A program made the position numbers and the translations under genes. The notes under the pieces were generated by a model. The model saw only the letters and a program-made list of their open reading frames with translations, was not told the origin of the DNA and ran no database searches. Shown here in pieces: positions 40,361 through 52,331 of a stretch of DNA of 64,000 nucleotides. Numbering within the stretch: position 1 is the first letter of the stretch; each line of letters starts with the position of its first letter. Source of the DNA: Hydractinia symbiolongicarpus (Eukaryota > Cnidaria > Hydrozoa > Anthoathecata > Hydractiniidae); the NCBI RefSeq assembly GCF_029227915.1, contig NC_079879.1, positions 8,804,001 to 8,868,000 on the forward strand, written 5' to 3'.

Positions 40361-41179
40361 AAAGTTAGTAAAAACAATAGATACTTAAATCTTCATTAAA
40401 TTTTATTTTCTTTTGTTAATCTTTTGACGTCTGTAGTAATTAAATACAACAATGGGACACAGGAAGTTCACATGAGTTTATTAAATTTCGCAAACAAGAC
40501 ATGAACTCTTTTGTTTTCAACATGCAAAAATAGCTCATGTATTTAACAATAGGTTAGCAAAACAACGAAAGTTCTGATGCTACCGAAACCCTGTGCAAAG
40601 GTGATAACTATCGTGTACATGTAAAGTTACATTCGAGCGGTAATGTATTGGTGTTATCATTACAGTATACTTGCCATTATGTTTTTAGTCAAAGTTATGT
40701 GGAGAACTTTTGGGATAGAAGCCTCGATGCATTGTTGTAATAAACTGTTAATAAACTCTCTTGATCCCTTGTTAGTGGTTATTTTCAGCCAATATAGAAA
40801 TAGTCCATATAACTGATTGCAAAGGGAAAGGCAAGTAAGGCAAAGATCAAGTGGTTATTATCATTTGGCACATCTACTCATCACTATAATTAACTTCTGG
40901 CTGAAATTAACTGATAGGCTATGATGTAACTTATTCAATCAAAAAGGAAAATAGAAAAAAAGAAGTTCTTTTCCAGAAAGCAAATGTACACATAACAAAA
41001 TAGATCCACCCCTAACCTTGTTGGTTTTTGTTTGTTATTACATGACCCCTCCTCCCCAGTATTTTATAAATCCCCCAAATTTAATCCCCCAAATTTATGC
41101 TTTGTATGTTAAAAAAAATTATACTTATTATATTCAGAGTATAATTTACAAATTAAAATGTTTCAGAGTAAATAATGAA

Positions 41180-44100
41180 ATGATAACTGATTTGGCAGAC
41201 GACTTAAAAAAGTTTTTCAAGGAAGAAAAGCTGAGTGATAGAATTTTGAGAATTGTGGAAATAGATGAGAATTTTTGTCATAGTCAGAAACGAAAGCATG
41301 CTACAGGTATACCTTTTGTAAACTTTCTATTTGTATACAGTTGAACTCCTGTCCATTTAAATTAAGCAAGTTCCTCAGTCCCTTCAGAGTATACTATAGT
41401 AAACTTTGTAAATAAAACTCTATGCATTATTCTGATTCTCATATGTATGGGAATGTTCACAATATTGTTAGGGATCGTCTCAAAATGTTCGTATGTTTTT
41501 TCGTATAATTATACGAACGCTACGAAGTACTTCGTTTCGTGAAACGAATGTCATACGAAGTGCTTCGTTTAAAATAAAAAATGTAAACGAAGTTTATACG
41601 AACTTTTTTAATACATAATGCGAAATTAAACGAAGTTTTTTTATCGTACAAAATGAAATGATACAAACGTTGAACAAAGTAAATTGCTATACGATCTTGA
41701 AACGAACTTCAAAAGTATCGGCGTAATCGCGCATAATTATTTCAATACGAAACCAGAAACAAAAGAATTAAACGATTTTTTTTAAAAGACGAAAAGAAAT
41801 GATACGAATTTTAAACAAAACCAGAAATAAAAAAAGTAAAATATACGAGGTTGACTTCTTTGAAAAGATTAGTAAAATTGCATACTCATAGGTTCAATCT
41901 ACACAATCTACGGCGATCTTTTCGCTTTATACGATCCCGTTTTCATGATTTTTAAATGATCTACAGCGATCTTTTCGTTTTCTACTATCCCGTTTTCATG
42001 ATTTTTAAACGATCTACGATGATCTTTCCGTTTTCTACGATCCTGTTTTCATGAATTTTAAACGATCTACCCCGATCTCTTAGCTTTTATGATCCCGTTT
42101 TTATGATTTTTAAATGATCTACTGTGATCGTTTCGCTTTCTAAGATCCCGTTTTCATGATTTTTAAACAATCTACTGCGATCTTTTCACTTTCTACGATC
42201 TTGTTTTCATGATTTTTAAACAATCTATGGTGATCTTTTGGTTTTATAAGATCCCGTTTTCATGATTTTTAAACGATCTACTGCGATCTTTTGGTTTTAT
42301 AAGATCCTGTTTTCATGATTTTTAAATGATCTACGGCGATCTTTTCCCTTTCTACGATCCTGTTTTCATAATTTTTAAATGATCCACGGAGATGTTTTTG
42401 CTTTCTACGATGCCGTGGAGACGATCCTTAAGGACCTTAGATAATAAATCCAATTAAAATAAACGAAGTTCTTATAACGAAACGAACTTTATAATTGTTG
42501 AAAAAAATTCAATATAAAACTATAGATAATAGTCCAGTTATAATAAACGAACTTCGTATAAGCAAATTTTTATACTACATACAAACTTTATTTTAAATGA
42601 TACGAACTTTATACGAACTTGTAATTTTGATGATACGAAAAGTTCGTATTAAAAATAAAATGATGCGAGAGATTTAATAAATCCATACGAAGTTTTTTAT
42701 ACGAATTATACTAACTACGTACGAACATTTTGAGACGTTCCTTTAATAAAAAGATATAAACATTTATGATAAAAAGAATTTGTATATATATATACATTGC
42801 TTTTTCTTAGCCTACACAATACAATGAAATAAATCTGAACTCTTATATGTAATTTTTCACAAGGCAATAGATGAGCCATATTGCAAAAAGCAATAAAGAA
42901 TCACATATATTATTAAAGCAAAAAACATTGCCAGAAGCTGCTGCAAAAATGTTAAATTTTGTATAATTTTTTTTTCTACTGCCTAACTTTCAATTTCGTG
43001 ATTTCGAATTTTTTTCACTGATCTTTTCATCTTAAGGTGGCAGTAACCCTTTTTTAGCTGTCCAAATAGCTAAATTTTTTACTCAGTGTTTTATTTATAC
43101 CAGTTTTTTACTATTTTCTAAAAATATTATACATAATAATATGATTTTACCTTAACACCACCATTGCTCAGTCAGCAGAAATTTCTATTTAAAAATGTAT
43201 CATAAACAAGAAAAAAACGGCTTCTATGAGCTCCAACGTTTCACAATCTTGTTATTTTTTATCAGCTTCTGTTTTTAAATGAACCTTGGGTTACCCTGTT
43301 AAAACGGTGTGCAGAGTTTTTTTGTTCATTTATATTTTTTAACAATAGCCTTTTGTTTTTTTCAAAAGATTCTTTGTTAGCATCCCCTGCTGCATCGAAC
43401 ACTGTTAAAAGAAAAATATTCCGAAAAAAAAGATTTATGCACACCGTATCATGGCTGCATGGTTCCCAAGCATGTCTGAAAATTTTAAAGTAAAACGAAA
43501 ATGCTATTGAAAGTTAAAGCTTGTGCAGCGTAGCATAATGAAGATTGTCTTAAATTTCAACATAATGCGCAATCTTTGTTGTTATTAATGTTCCTCTTTA
43601 ATAATTACATCATTTCTTTCTGTACAATTTTGCAAGCACATAGACTTAAACTATATTCGGCAAAACTAATTAATTATTTATGAATTTTATTTTAAAGAGG
43701 AATTGTTGACACTGAATATTCTTGGTGAAAAATAATAGTATTTTAGCTATAAAATCGTGACAAGTGTGTTATAACAGAAAAAATATAGATATTTAGTCTG
43801 AAAATAACCTTTTGTAACTAATTATGTAAAAAAAAAAATTCCGATTTTTAAAAGGTTACTGCCTCCTTAATTGCACCTATTTGTATTGTATACTTTTAGG
43901 ATCTGTTGATCAACAATGTTGCAAAAGGCTCAAACGAAGCTTTGAAAGTATTCTAAAAGGTAATTTTTATTTCTACAGAAAAGCTGATAATAAAGCATAA
44001 ACACAGAAAGGAACTATTAACACAAAATCTCAGGTCTAAGAAAGTAGATAATAGCTACACCAATCTCTCTCCCAGTTTTATTAAATGGTTTTCTGTGTGA

Positions 44101-46071
44101 TCAAAATATTTCATAAAAAGGGATGCCATAATTTACTTTTTCAATTTTCTTAATATTTCACGACTTAGAAGTTAATAGTACCCATAATCTTAGTTTCTGT
44201 TTTTTAAAATAAATTCTTATGAAAAAAAGTTTGGGGGGACGTATAAAAATTATATACTGGACGTATATAATTTTTATTAATAGATAGCTAGCAAAAAGAT
44301 GGGAGAAATTAAATGTTTGTCTCATTAAATTATTATACATATTTTGCTCAGGTATAAAGTTTTTAAAAATTTCTTTTTTCCAGTTGAAATCCTCCGTATT
44401 TAATGGACTTTTGTCAATATTCCATGTTCTTAAGCCTGCAAAGTCTTTTCGAAGTTATAATTACACAAACTATCTCTGCACTTTTTAGAAACTGATGCAG
44501 CAGAAACCGAAGCTTCATTATCATTAATTCAGAGAGTTGTAAAAGAAAATCAGTCCACTGTGTGTGTTTCATCTTGCAATAGGAAAAACGAGGAACTCTG
44601 TGACAATGATAAAAACTTATGTCATCAAGAATCTGCTGTTGGGGTAACAAATCAGTCTATTGCTAAACAAAATGTTAGTAATACTAACCTGACGGAATCA
44701 AATGAACTGAATAATGTTGCATGTTCGGAAAATGCAATTGTAAATGAAGATGAAGTTTGTCATGCTGAATTTCCTATTCATTCTATTGTGCTTTGCATCA
44801 ATAGTCAGTATTTCAAAACGCTTCTTGTTGATTCTGGAATGAAGGAAAACACTATGCCAACTGTCAGCGTAAAAGTATCACAAGGAAAAGGGAGATATCT
44901 TGAGATGTTAATTGAGGCTTTTTACAATAAGGAAGTTTTAAAAAATGCTTCACTGGCAGATCTATTGAACATATTAGACATTGCTGCAAGATTTTCCTGT
45001 CTTAGTTTTATTAAATATGGCTTGGAAACTTTAAATGAAAAAAGTATTAGTACAGTTGATGAATGTGATGCCATCCTGCAACATATCTCAAAAATATTTG
45101 AAGTTTTTAATGATGAGTGCAAATACCAATGTATAAAGGAAACCTGTGTAAAGTTTCTGACGAAAACGTTTTTTCCATTGGAATTTAAACTTGCTGAACA
45201 GGACCTTTTCAAGAGGTTAAACTATGCTACTGTGGTCTATTTATTGACTTCAAGCCATGCCTTTACGTTATCAGAAAACAATACTTTTGTTTTTATTTAC
45301 CTTTGGTTATTGCATAATAAGAATTACCAAACTTCAGATATTATTGAAGTACTTATCACCAGTATTCATTATGAAAGCCTCAGCAGTTTATTTCTTTGTG
45401 ATCAGCTGTCTAATTCAGATCAAATCCTATCGAAATGGACAGGATATTCTACATGGTTAATAAATGTATTGAAGTATCATTCGTTAACACCTGCTGCTAG
45501 GAGTTTAAGGGGAATTAAAGGTAGCCCAACTCTAATAAGATTGGTAAAGTCTATGAACAATGCTCTTTCGATACAAAAGCATTTTGTGTACGATCAAGAG
45601 AACTTTGGATTTTGTGACAGGTCAAATAATTTCCTGGTTTGGAATGGTCTTCAACTAAGCCCTGTACTTTCGCTAAAATGCTTTGAAAACAATAACTTTA
45701 TTCGATTAAAGTTTTTTTCTGTAAATGTATTTTCACCAACTGAACAAGAATTAAACTTTTACCACAAATTTGATATATATTACTCTCTACTACCCGGAAA
45801 CATCAATTTTAAAAACTCAATGTTAGATGACAAAAGATTTGTGCAACGCTTTGTCAGGAAAGGAGAGGTACAATTTAAGTCCAAGTGTACACATAGTTTT
45901 CATGCCATCGCAAGAATTGAAGAAGATTTTATGGCATCTATAGAACATTATGGACTAAACTTGGTTTTATTTTTCAAAACATCAACATTTTCGTGGAATA
46001 AGCTGGAAATCTGCCACGTGAAGCCATCGAAAAAACTAATTTATTTAAAGGAACTCAGCGAGAGTTCATAG
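41180..46071 (+). CDS. BTB-BACK protein, BRCT-less tandem paralogue of the 47064 gene
   Basis: Exons 41180-41306, 43900-43959 and 44489-46071; phases agree (589 aa). The N-terminal module MITDLADDLKKFFKEEKLSD then RILRIVEIDE is shared with the downstream gene and is followed by a basic, NLS-like KRKH. Exon 2 is a 60-base symmetric exon adding another basic stretch (CCKRLKRSF). The BTB/POZ fold lies near residues 155-245 (FPIHSIVLCINSQYFKTLL, then LLNILDIAARFSC), followed by a BACK-like helical region to about 370 and a C-terminal domain of about 200 residues, also shared with the downstream gene and not recognised. No BRCT and no Kelch repeats. Such proteins are often dimeric CUL3 adaptors, but nothing here proves that. 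The 2.6-kb intron 1 holds two inverted-repeat elements. The exact initiator Met is chosen by homology to the sister gene. Confidence 0.85.
41471..42742. mobile_element. Inverted-repeat element carrying a 51-bp minisatellite
   Basis: Ends GGATCGTCTCAAAATGTTCG (41472-41491) and its inverse at 42722-42741 match at 19 of 20. Subterminal zones are rich in ATACGAAC/GTTCGTAT motifs in both orientations. The core is a minisatellite (41903-42415). No coding capacity. A target duplication could not be settled (TTA on the left, TTTAA on the right). Collinear with the degenerate copy at 34471-35230. Lies in intron 1 of the BTB gene. Confidence 0.8.
41903..42415 (+). repeat. Minisatellite, unit about 51 bp, ten copies
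   Basis: Units run CGATCTACGGCGATCTTTTC, GCTTTCTACGATCCCG, TTTTCATGATTTTTAAA with point differences between copies. It forms the core of the 41471-42742 element. Non-coding. Confidence 0.88.
43036..43866. mobile_element. MITE flanked by TTAA
   Basis: Left end GGTGGCAGTAACCC follows TTAA (43032-43035). Right end GGTTACTGCCTCC precedes TTAA (43867-43870). The ends are inverted repeats with about one mismatch in 13. A TTAA target duplicate points to piggyBac- or Kolobok-type transposition. 831 bp, non-coding. Its right edge lies only 33 bases before the 3' splice site of exon 2 of the BTB gene. Confidence 0.75.
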
Positions 46072-47063
46072 ATTTATTTGCCAAAAATTTACGATGTGGT
46101 AAATTATTTATTTATTTTTTTAGTTGAGAATTTATTTTTTTGTATCGCTTGTAATACAAGTTTTAAATTTGTTATTATTTTGAGTTATTTCATATCTGTA
46201 AATCAGTTATTTTGTGTTAGACTTTTTATCTAAATTCGCCATTAAAATGCTATTGAATTGGTACACCATGGTATAATTTGTTAATTTTGTAAAAAGCATC
46301 AGAAAAAACTAAAACCTTAAGGAACTAATATTTATTTTTAGATATATATTTTATTTAATATTTTTCAGAAATTTAGTTTAAGTTTCAGATATTTAGTTTA
46401 AGTTTGAAATAAGAAGTATTTGTTTTGAAAATAATTTATAAAAAATATTTGGTTAACATGTATTTAAATATATAAAAAATAAAAAAATATTAATAGTTTA
46501 TACCAGAAACAATGTCAGTTTTGTTTGTTTTGTCATGTATTTAGGACTGGTAAAGGCTGCTTCATATAGTAGCAGCTTCTGTTTTATTATGATATATTTA
46601 ATGCAGGTGTAATACACCTCTGCTTGTTAAGAAACAAATAAATACCTTAAATGCAATAATATACTTTTTTGAAAACACAAGTCTAGTTAACATAAGGACC
46701 AGTAGTGTTTAGTTAATCTTAAAGATTGTCTGCATGATTTTTTGTGCTCATACTAGCTGACAAAATAGAATCTTTTGTAAGAAGTGTATACTGTGAATTT
46801 ATATTTTTACTTCTGTAGGCATAATTATTATTTGTTATTGTGATTAATAAGTTTTCCTAAATTTTTTTGTGTGTTGGCAGTAATAAGTTAAAGCACTACC
46901 TTTTTGATTATGTGATATTTTTGTTTGCAATGTTAATTCAGTTCACATACTTTATAAAGTTTACACGATTCTTACTGTTTTCAGTATAACTATGCAGTAT
47001 TTTCTTTAAGTTTGCTAAAAATTTAACTTGATAATTCTGTTTTATTATTAGATCAAAATAATC
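46072..47063 (+). other. Intergenic region between the two BTB paralogues
   Basis: Probable 3' UTR of the first gene and 5' region of the second. Possible poly(A) hexamers: ATTAAA near 46241 and AATAAA near 46637. TTATTATTAG ending at 47051 could be a 3' splice site for a 5' UTR exon, so the second gene may have an upstream non-coding exon. Confidence 0.5.
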
Positions 47064-49515
47064 ATGTCAGATGTAATGACGACTCAGCTTGTGCAAAGCC
47101 TTAAAGGCTACTTTAAGAAAGAAGAATTTAGTGACAAAATTTTGCATATCATTGAAATCGAAGATGTTATGAAATCAGAAGGAACGAATAAAAAGCGCAA
47201 GATTGATTCTTCAGGTAGATTCTTCATTTTTACCATTTAAAAGTGCTATGTGATAAAACAGATGCCATAAATTTAATTTTGTTTTAATGTTTATTTAATA
47301 TTTCAAATTCTTAGGGAAAAATACTCCTGGAGTATCTCCAAAAAAATCGAAAGTAAGCTTGTCACAAGATTCTGGTGTATCTTCAGATGAAAGTCCCACT
47401 ATACCACCTACACCTTTTTTATCTTCAACTCCGATAAGTCCTAAAAGATTGAAGATCAATTGTATCAATTCTGAATCACCTAGTGGAAGCAGAATGGTGC
47501 CAGTGACTGAAAGAGGTAACCAAACACCAAATGATGATCCTGGAATAGATGATTTGCGCAAAGTTTTTGATGGCCTAGCATTTTCAGTATTGCGGCATGT
47601 TAGCACTTCTGTTTGTGAAGAAATTCGGAACAATGGTGGAACTATCTTTTCTACTACAAAGAACTGTGATTATATTATCACTGCTTATGCTAACAATAAC
47701 AAAAAGAAAAGTGACACACGAGAACGGACTGTTAAGTGGATCCATGATTGTATCAGAGACAAGGAGGTTAAAGCTTCCTTTTTAGATGTGATGTACCGAC
47801 CTGTTCAGCTTAAATCAAAACCCTTGTCTGGTTGTGTCATTTCTTTTGATCAGTTTGATAAAGAAGAAAAGGAGAGTTTAATTAAGCTGGTAGATTGCCT
47901 CGGTGCTTCTTGGCAGGAGATGGTTTTTGCAAAGCATAAGAATAATTCATTGACTGCCAGTACTCATTTGATTATGCAGAAAAATGAAGGCTTACAATAC
48001 AATACTGCCAAGACATGGGGCATAACATGTGTTTCAAAGGAATGGATTTTAAAGTGCATCGAAACACAAAGTAAATATCCCGAGGAAAGATTTCTGATTA
48101 ATGATGGCGGCATTGATGTCAATTCTAATTTGATATCTTTTAATGAAAGTGGTGCAATGACAACATATTCCACATTTCCTGTGCATTCTTTAATTTTGTG
48201 TATCAATAGTCCATACTTTAAAACACTGATTTCAGATTCAGGCATGAAAGAAACAAAACAAAGAGATATAATTGTGAAGGTGAACGCTGGTGAGGGAAAA
48301 TATCTGGAGCTTCTGATTAATTCATTTTATGATCAAGACATTTTGAAAGACATGGATCCATTGGATTTGTTGAAAGTTCTCGAAATTGCAGATCGTTATC
48401 TTTGTGATGTTTTCATTAAACGTGGGTTGGTTTTGTTGAAAAAACTAAATATTAAATCTGTTAGTCAGTGTAACCTCATTTTGGAGCATATCCTGATGTT
48501 TGAGTCACTTGGATCTCTCTCCACAAGTGAAACCTACACCTCTATGAAACAATTTTGCTCCAGATTTTTAGCAGACCTTTTTTTGCCACTTGAATCAAAA
48601 ATCGAAAAGCATGAGTTATTCGAAACAATGACCTTTGACACTCTAATGTTATTGCTCAAATCTGGAAGGCAGTTCTTGTGGAGTGAAAATAGTGTCATAT
48701 ATTTTGTTGTGAATTGGTTGGCTTACGACAGTGAGCGCCAAACTGAAGAAAATATTCAATCAATTTTGTCAGAATGTCGATATGAGCAAATGACACCAGA
48801 ATTTTTAAGGGATGTTTTGTCACCAAACCATACAATTCTCTCAAAGTGGAAGGACTATATTAAATGGTATATCGATGCTCTGTCCTTTCATGCCCTGTCA
48901 CCTAAGTGTCGTAAGCTTAGAGATTTTCCTCCTGCCAGAAAAAATCGTTCCCTGAATTGCACGAAAACAGATATTCAACATTGTATGATTAAACTTTCAT
49001 ATGTTGACAGTGGGATGTTTAAGCAGTCTTGGGTTAATTACAGAAATATTGTCTTTCATGGTCATGTTTTAACACCAGCAATCATTGTCACACAGACCGA
49101 TGAGAATGATTCATATGGTGTCAAGCTACATTTGTATTTAGGATCTTCATGTCATGAAAAAGTTATGGAGAAGTTTTATCTGGCATTTGATATTGCATTT
49201 GCAATATTGCCTGGCGATAATAAATATGAAACTGACTCTTTGTTTTGCCATAGCTCATCTTCGTTTATTGCTCAACATTACCGACCTTTAAAAATTAAAT
49301 TTGACACAAAAAATCTTGCTAAGAAATCTGTAGGAACTATAGATTCAAAACTGTATTCAAAGTTCAGGGAACACGGCATGTGTGTTAGTGTAGGATTCAA
49401 AGCTGCTGATGTAAGTGCTTGGCCTCAGTTTATGAAGTCCTTTCACAGTCTGATGCATGCTGGTGCAATGCACCGAAAATCAACTGATCAATTTGGACAA
49501 TATGATTTGTATTGA
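47064..49515 (+). CDS. BRCT-BRCT-BTB-BACK fusion protein
   Basis: Exons 47064-47214 and 47315-49515 join in phase (783 aa). Residues 1-50 are a module shared with the upstream paralogue (MTTQLVQSLKGYFKKEEFSD, then KILHIIEIED) plus a basic KKRK stretch. A Ser/Pro-rich linker follows to about 125 (DSGVSSDESPTIPPTP). BRCT 1 spans about 133-210 (FDGLAFSVL, NGGTIFSTTKNCDYIITAY, then VKWIHDCIRDKEV with the typical Trp-x3-Cys). BRCT 2 spans about 220-312 (LSGCVISF, LGASWQEM, STHLIM, then VSKEWILKCIETQ). BTB/POZ spans about 337-430 (FPVHSLILCINSPYFKTLI, LLKVLEIADRYLCDVFI), then BACK to about 540 and an unrecognised C-terminal domain. Paired BRCT domains usually read phosphopeptides or bind DNA-damage partners, and BTB-BACK usually dimerises and may recruit CUL3; combining the two roles here is inference. 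Both domain types are clear by eye, though no profile search could be run. Confidence 0.88.
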
Positions 49516-51029
49516 ATCAATATTTATTTGTGAGTATTTATGTGTATCTGTTCTCCTTTTCACATGCTTCAGAAAATGGATACACATTTTCCTAGTGGGT
49601 TTGTTGTATATATTATATATATCGTATATATTATTTTATGAGTTATTTAATTCCGAAACAAAGTCAGAAAACTTCCGGAAAAGTACTAAAATTTACTTCC
49701 TGAGTGGCCACTCTGTGTTTTAATCTATAAGAGTTTTGCCCCCAAAAAACAACTCTGAAATGCAATTAAACTTTATTGTGATGCATTAGTTAAGTTTCTT
49801 TTCTTATTTTATCTTCATTATTTTTATTATGTGTATAAAATTTATGTATGAAGTCTTCCATTTGTTCAACTTTTAATTTCTATTGTACAGCGTTTTGAGC
49901 AAAACAATGCTCATCTATAAGTAAACATAATGTCAAATGTTTCACTATATATACATCTTTATTACCTGAGTAAATGGTGGCATCGATATTTTCAAAAATT
50001 GCGCAGACTGATTGGTTAGAACTTACTACCATAGCAACCATGTTTAAAGTTTAAATATGGTAGCATTAAATGTAAATAAACTTTGAAAAAAGTCAACAAA
50101 ACGCGAAACAGAATTGAAACTTACTTTTATTTTTTAAAGAATTATATGTTGTAGCCACAATAAATGTTATGTTTACACAATATTCGATTTTAAAAAAGTA
50201 TATTTTTTGTTCGAATGTACGTTCCATATGGGAATAGTTTCTATAAAGACATGGTTTCTACATCCTGCTTATAATGTTATATTTTTTGTTGTAAAGGACA
50301 GTACCCGGATAATAATCCATATAATAACTGTTTATTTCAGGCAATACTTTTGAATATTGACCTCTGTCGCGTATTGTCCTCACAAGCTCGGGCAATACTT
50401 TAATGTCGGTCAATATTCTTCAGTATTGCCCTCATAAACAGTTATTATAGGGTTGTTATTTTGATGAATAATAAAACCATAGGAATTTGGGAAAATAAAT
50501 AGACCATTCTGGTTTACAAAATAAATATAAAAAAATGATCTTATTTTATTGCTCAATTCCGAATTACTGCGTATTATGAATAAGCTTTCTTTGCTCCCAG
50601 TGGCCGTTGTTTGTCTGCGTTGTTTGGCTCAAAACCTTGTACAGTATAAATACAAAGTTGAACATACATCTCTTCCATTATTTGTGAAGTATTTTATATG
50701 TAGTAGAAGTTATTAGGGTATTAAGTTTCTTGTTATATAGTGATATTCAATGTTCTTATTAGAGCATACCAATTAGATAAAGAATACGAATAAAATGATT
50801 TGATATTGGGAAATGGAATTCATTGAATATATATATATATCGGAAAAACAGATACATTATATTCCTAGGAATATTGGTTTCAAACTTAAACATAAAAACA
50901 TCAGATTTTATAATAAAATAAAATATAAATTATTGATGTGATCCTCTAGTTTCCATAGTGGCTCCCAAACTTTCTTCGATACATCTAATAGCAGTTGCCA
51001 AATTTTGCTGTTTTTTCTGCTTCAATTGA
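49015..51029 (+). repeat. Tandem duplication, copy 1 (2015 bp)
   Basis: Begins inside the last exon of the BRCT-BTB gene and covers its last 167 codons, 3' UTR and downstream DNA. Wherever compared, it is identical to 51030-53044. ATGT sits at the start, the junction and the end of the duplication. Confidence 0.95.
50317..50452. repeat. Fold-back inverted repeat, copy 1
   Basis: Arms of about 45 bases face each other: TATAATAACTGTTTAT and AATATTGACC on the left, GGTCAATATT and ATAAACAGTTATTATA on the right, separated by about 45 bases. MITE-like, no clear target duplicate. Confidence 0.8.
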
Positions 51030-51530
51030 ATGTTTAAGCAGTCTTGGGTTAATTACAGAAATATTGTCTTTCATGGTCATGTTTTAACACCAGCAATCAT
51101 TGTCACACAGACCGATGAGAATGATTCATATGGTGTCAAGCTACATTTGTATTTAGGATCTTCATGTCATGAAAAAGTTATGGAGAAGTTTTATCTGGCA
51201 TTTGATATTGCATTTGCAATATTGCCTGGCGATAATAAATATGAAACTGACTCTTTGTTTTGCCATAGCTCATCTTCGTTTATTGCTCAACATTACCGAC
51301 CTTTAAAAATTAAATTTGACACAAAAAATCTTGCTAAGAAATCTGTAGGAACTATAGATTCAAAACTGTATTCAAAGTTCAGGGAACACGGCATGTGTGT
51401 TAGTGTAGGATTCAAAGCTGCTGATGTAAGTGCTTGGCCTCAGTTTATGAAGTCCTTTCACAGTCTGATGCATGCTGGTGCAATGCACCGAAAATCAACT
51501 GATCAATTTGGACAATATGATTTGTATTGA
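51030..51530 (+). pseudogene. Duplicated 3' fragment of the BRCT-BTB gene
   Basis: The duplication carries the last 166 codons and the stop of the BRCT-BTB gene, starting by chance at an in-frame ATG. It encodes only the C-terminal domain (from MFKQSWVNYRNIVFHGHV). There is no BRCT, BTB or BACK part and no promoter of its own that I can see. Treat as a truncated gene fragment, or as an assembly duplicate, rather than a gene. Confidence 0.85.
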
Positions 51531-52331
51531 ATCAATATTTATTTGTGAGTATTTATGTGTATCTGTTCTCCTTTTCACATGCTTCAGAAAATGGATACAC
51601 ATTTTCCTAGTGGGTTTGTTGTATATATTATATATATCGTATATATTATTTTATGAGTTATTTAATTCCGAAACAAAGTCAGAAAACTTCCGGAAAAGTA
51701 CTAAAATTTACTTCCTGAGTGGCCACTCTGTGTTTTAATCTATAAGAGTTTTGCCCCCAAAAAACAACTCTGAAATGCAATTAAACTTTATTGTGATGCA
51801 TTAGTTAAGTTTCTTTTCTTATTTTATCTTCATTATTTTTATTATGTGTATAAAATTTATGTATGAAGTCTTCCATTTGTTCAACTTTTAATTTCTATTG
51901 TACAGCGTTTTGAGCAAAACAATGCTCATCTATAAGTAAACATAATGTCAAATGTTTCACTATATATACATCTTTATTACCTGAGTAAATGGTGGCATCG
52001 ATATTTTCAAAAATTGCGCAGACTGATTGGTTAGAACTTACTACCATAGCAACCATGTTTAAAGTTTAAATATGGTAGCATTAAATGTAAATAAACTTTG
52101 AAAAAAGTCAACAAAACGCGAAACAGAATTGAAACTTACTTTTATTTTTTAAAGAATTATATGTTGTAGCCACAATAAATGTTATGTTTACACAATATTC
52201 GATTTTAAAAAAGTATATTTTTTGTTCGAATGTACGTTCCATATGGGAATAGTTTCTATAAAGACATGGTTTCTACATCCTGCTTATAATGTTATATTTT
52301 TTGTTGTAAAGGACAGTACCCGGATAATAAT

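Larger units (their letters stand above)
35580..41179. other. Gene-free interval between FANCI and the BTB genes
   Basis: No exon could be supported on either strand. It contains two inverted-repeat elements (36628-37610 and 39273-39662) and a minisatellite (40018-40360). The remainder is AT-rich unique-looking sequence. The FANCI 5' leader and promoter probably lie near or within the left part, but no element can be pointed to. Confidence 0.5.

Noticed and set aside
44560-46071. A 503-codon ORF read as a complete single-exon gene starting at its first ATG
   Set aside because: The frame is open upstream to a 3' splice site at 44488, and two earlier exons join in phase, the first carrying the module shared with the sister gene. 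The first ATG is internal.
51030-51530. A 166-codon ORF as an independent gene
   Set aside because: It is an exact copy of the 3' end of the BRCT-BTB gene inside the tandem duplication; its start Met is a breakpoint accident.
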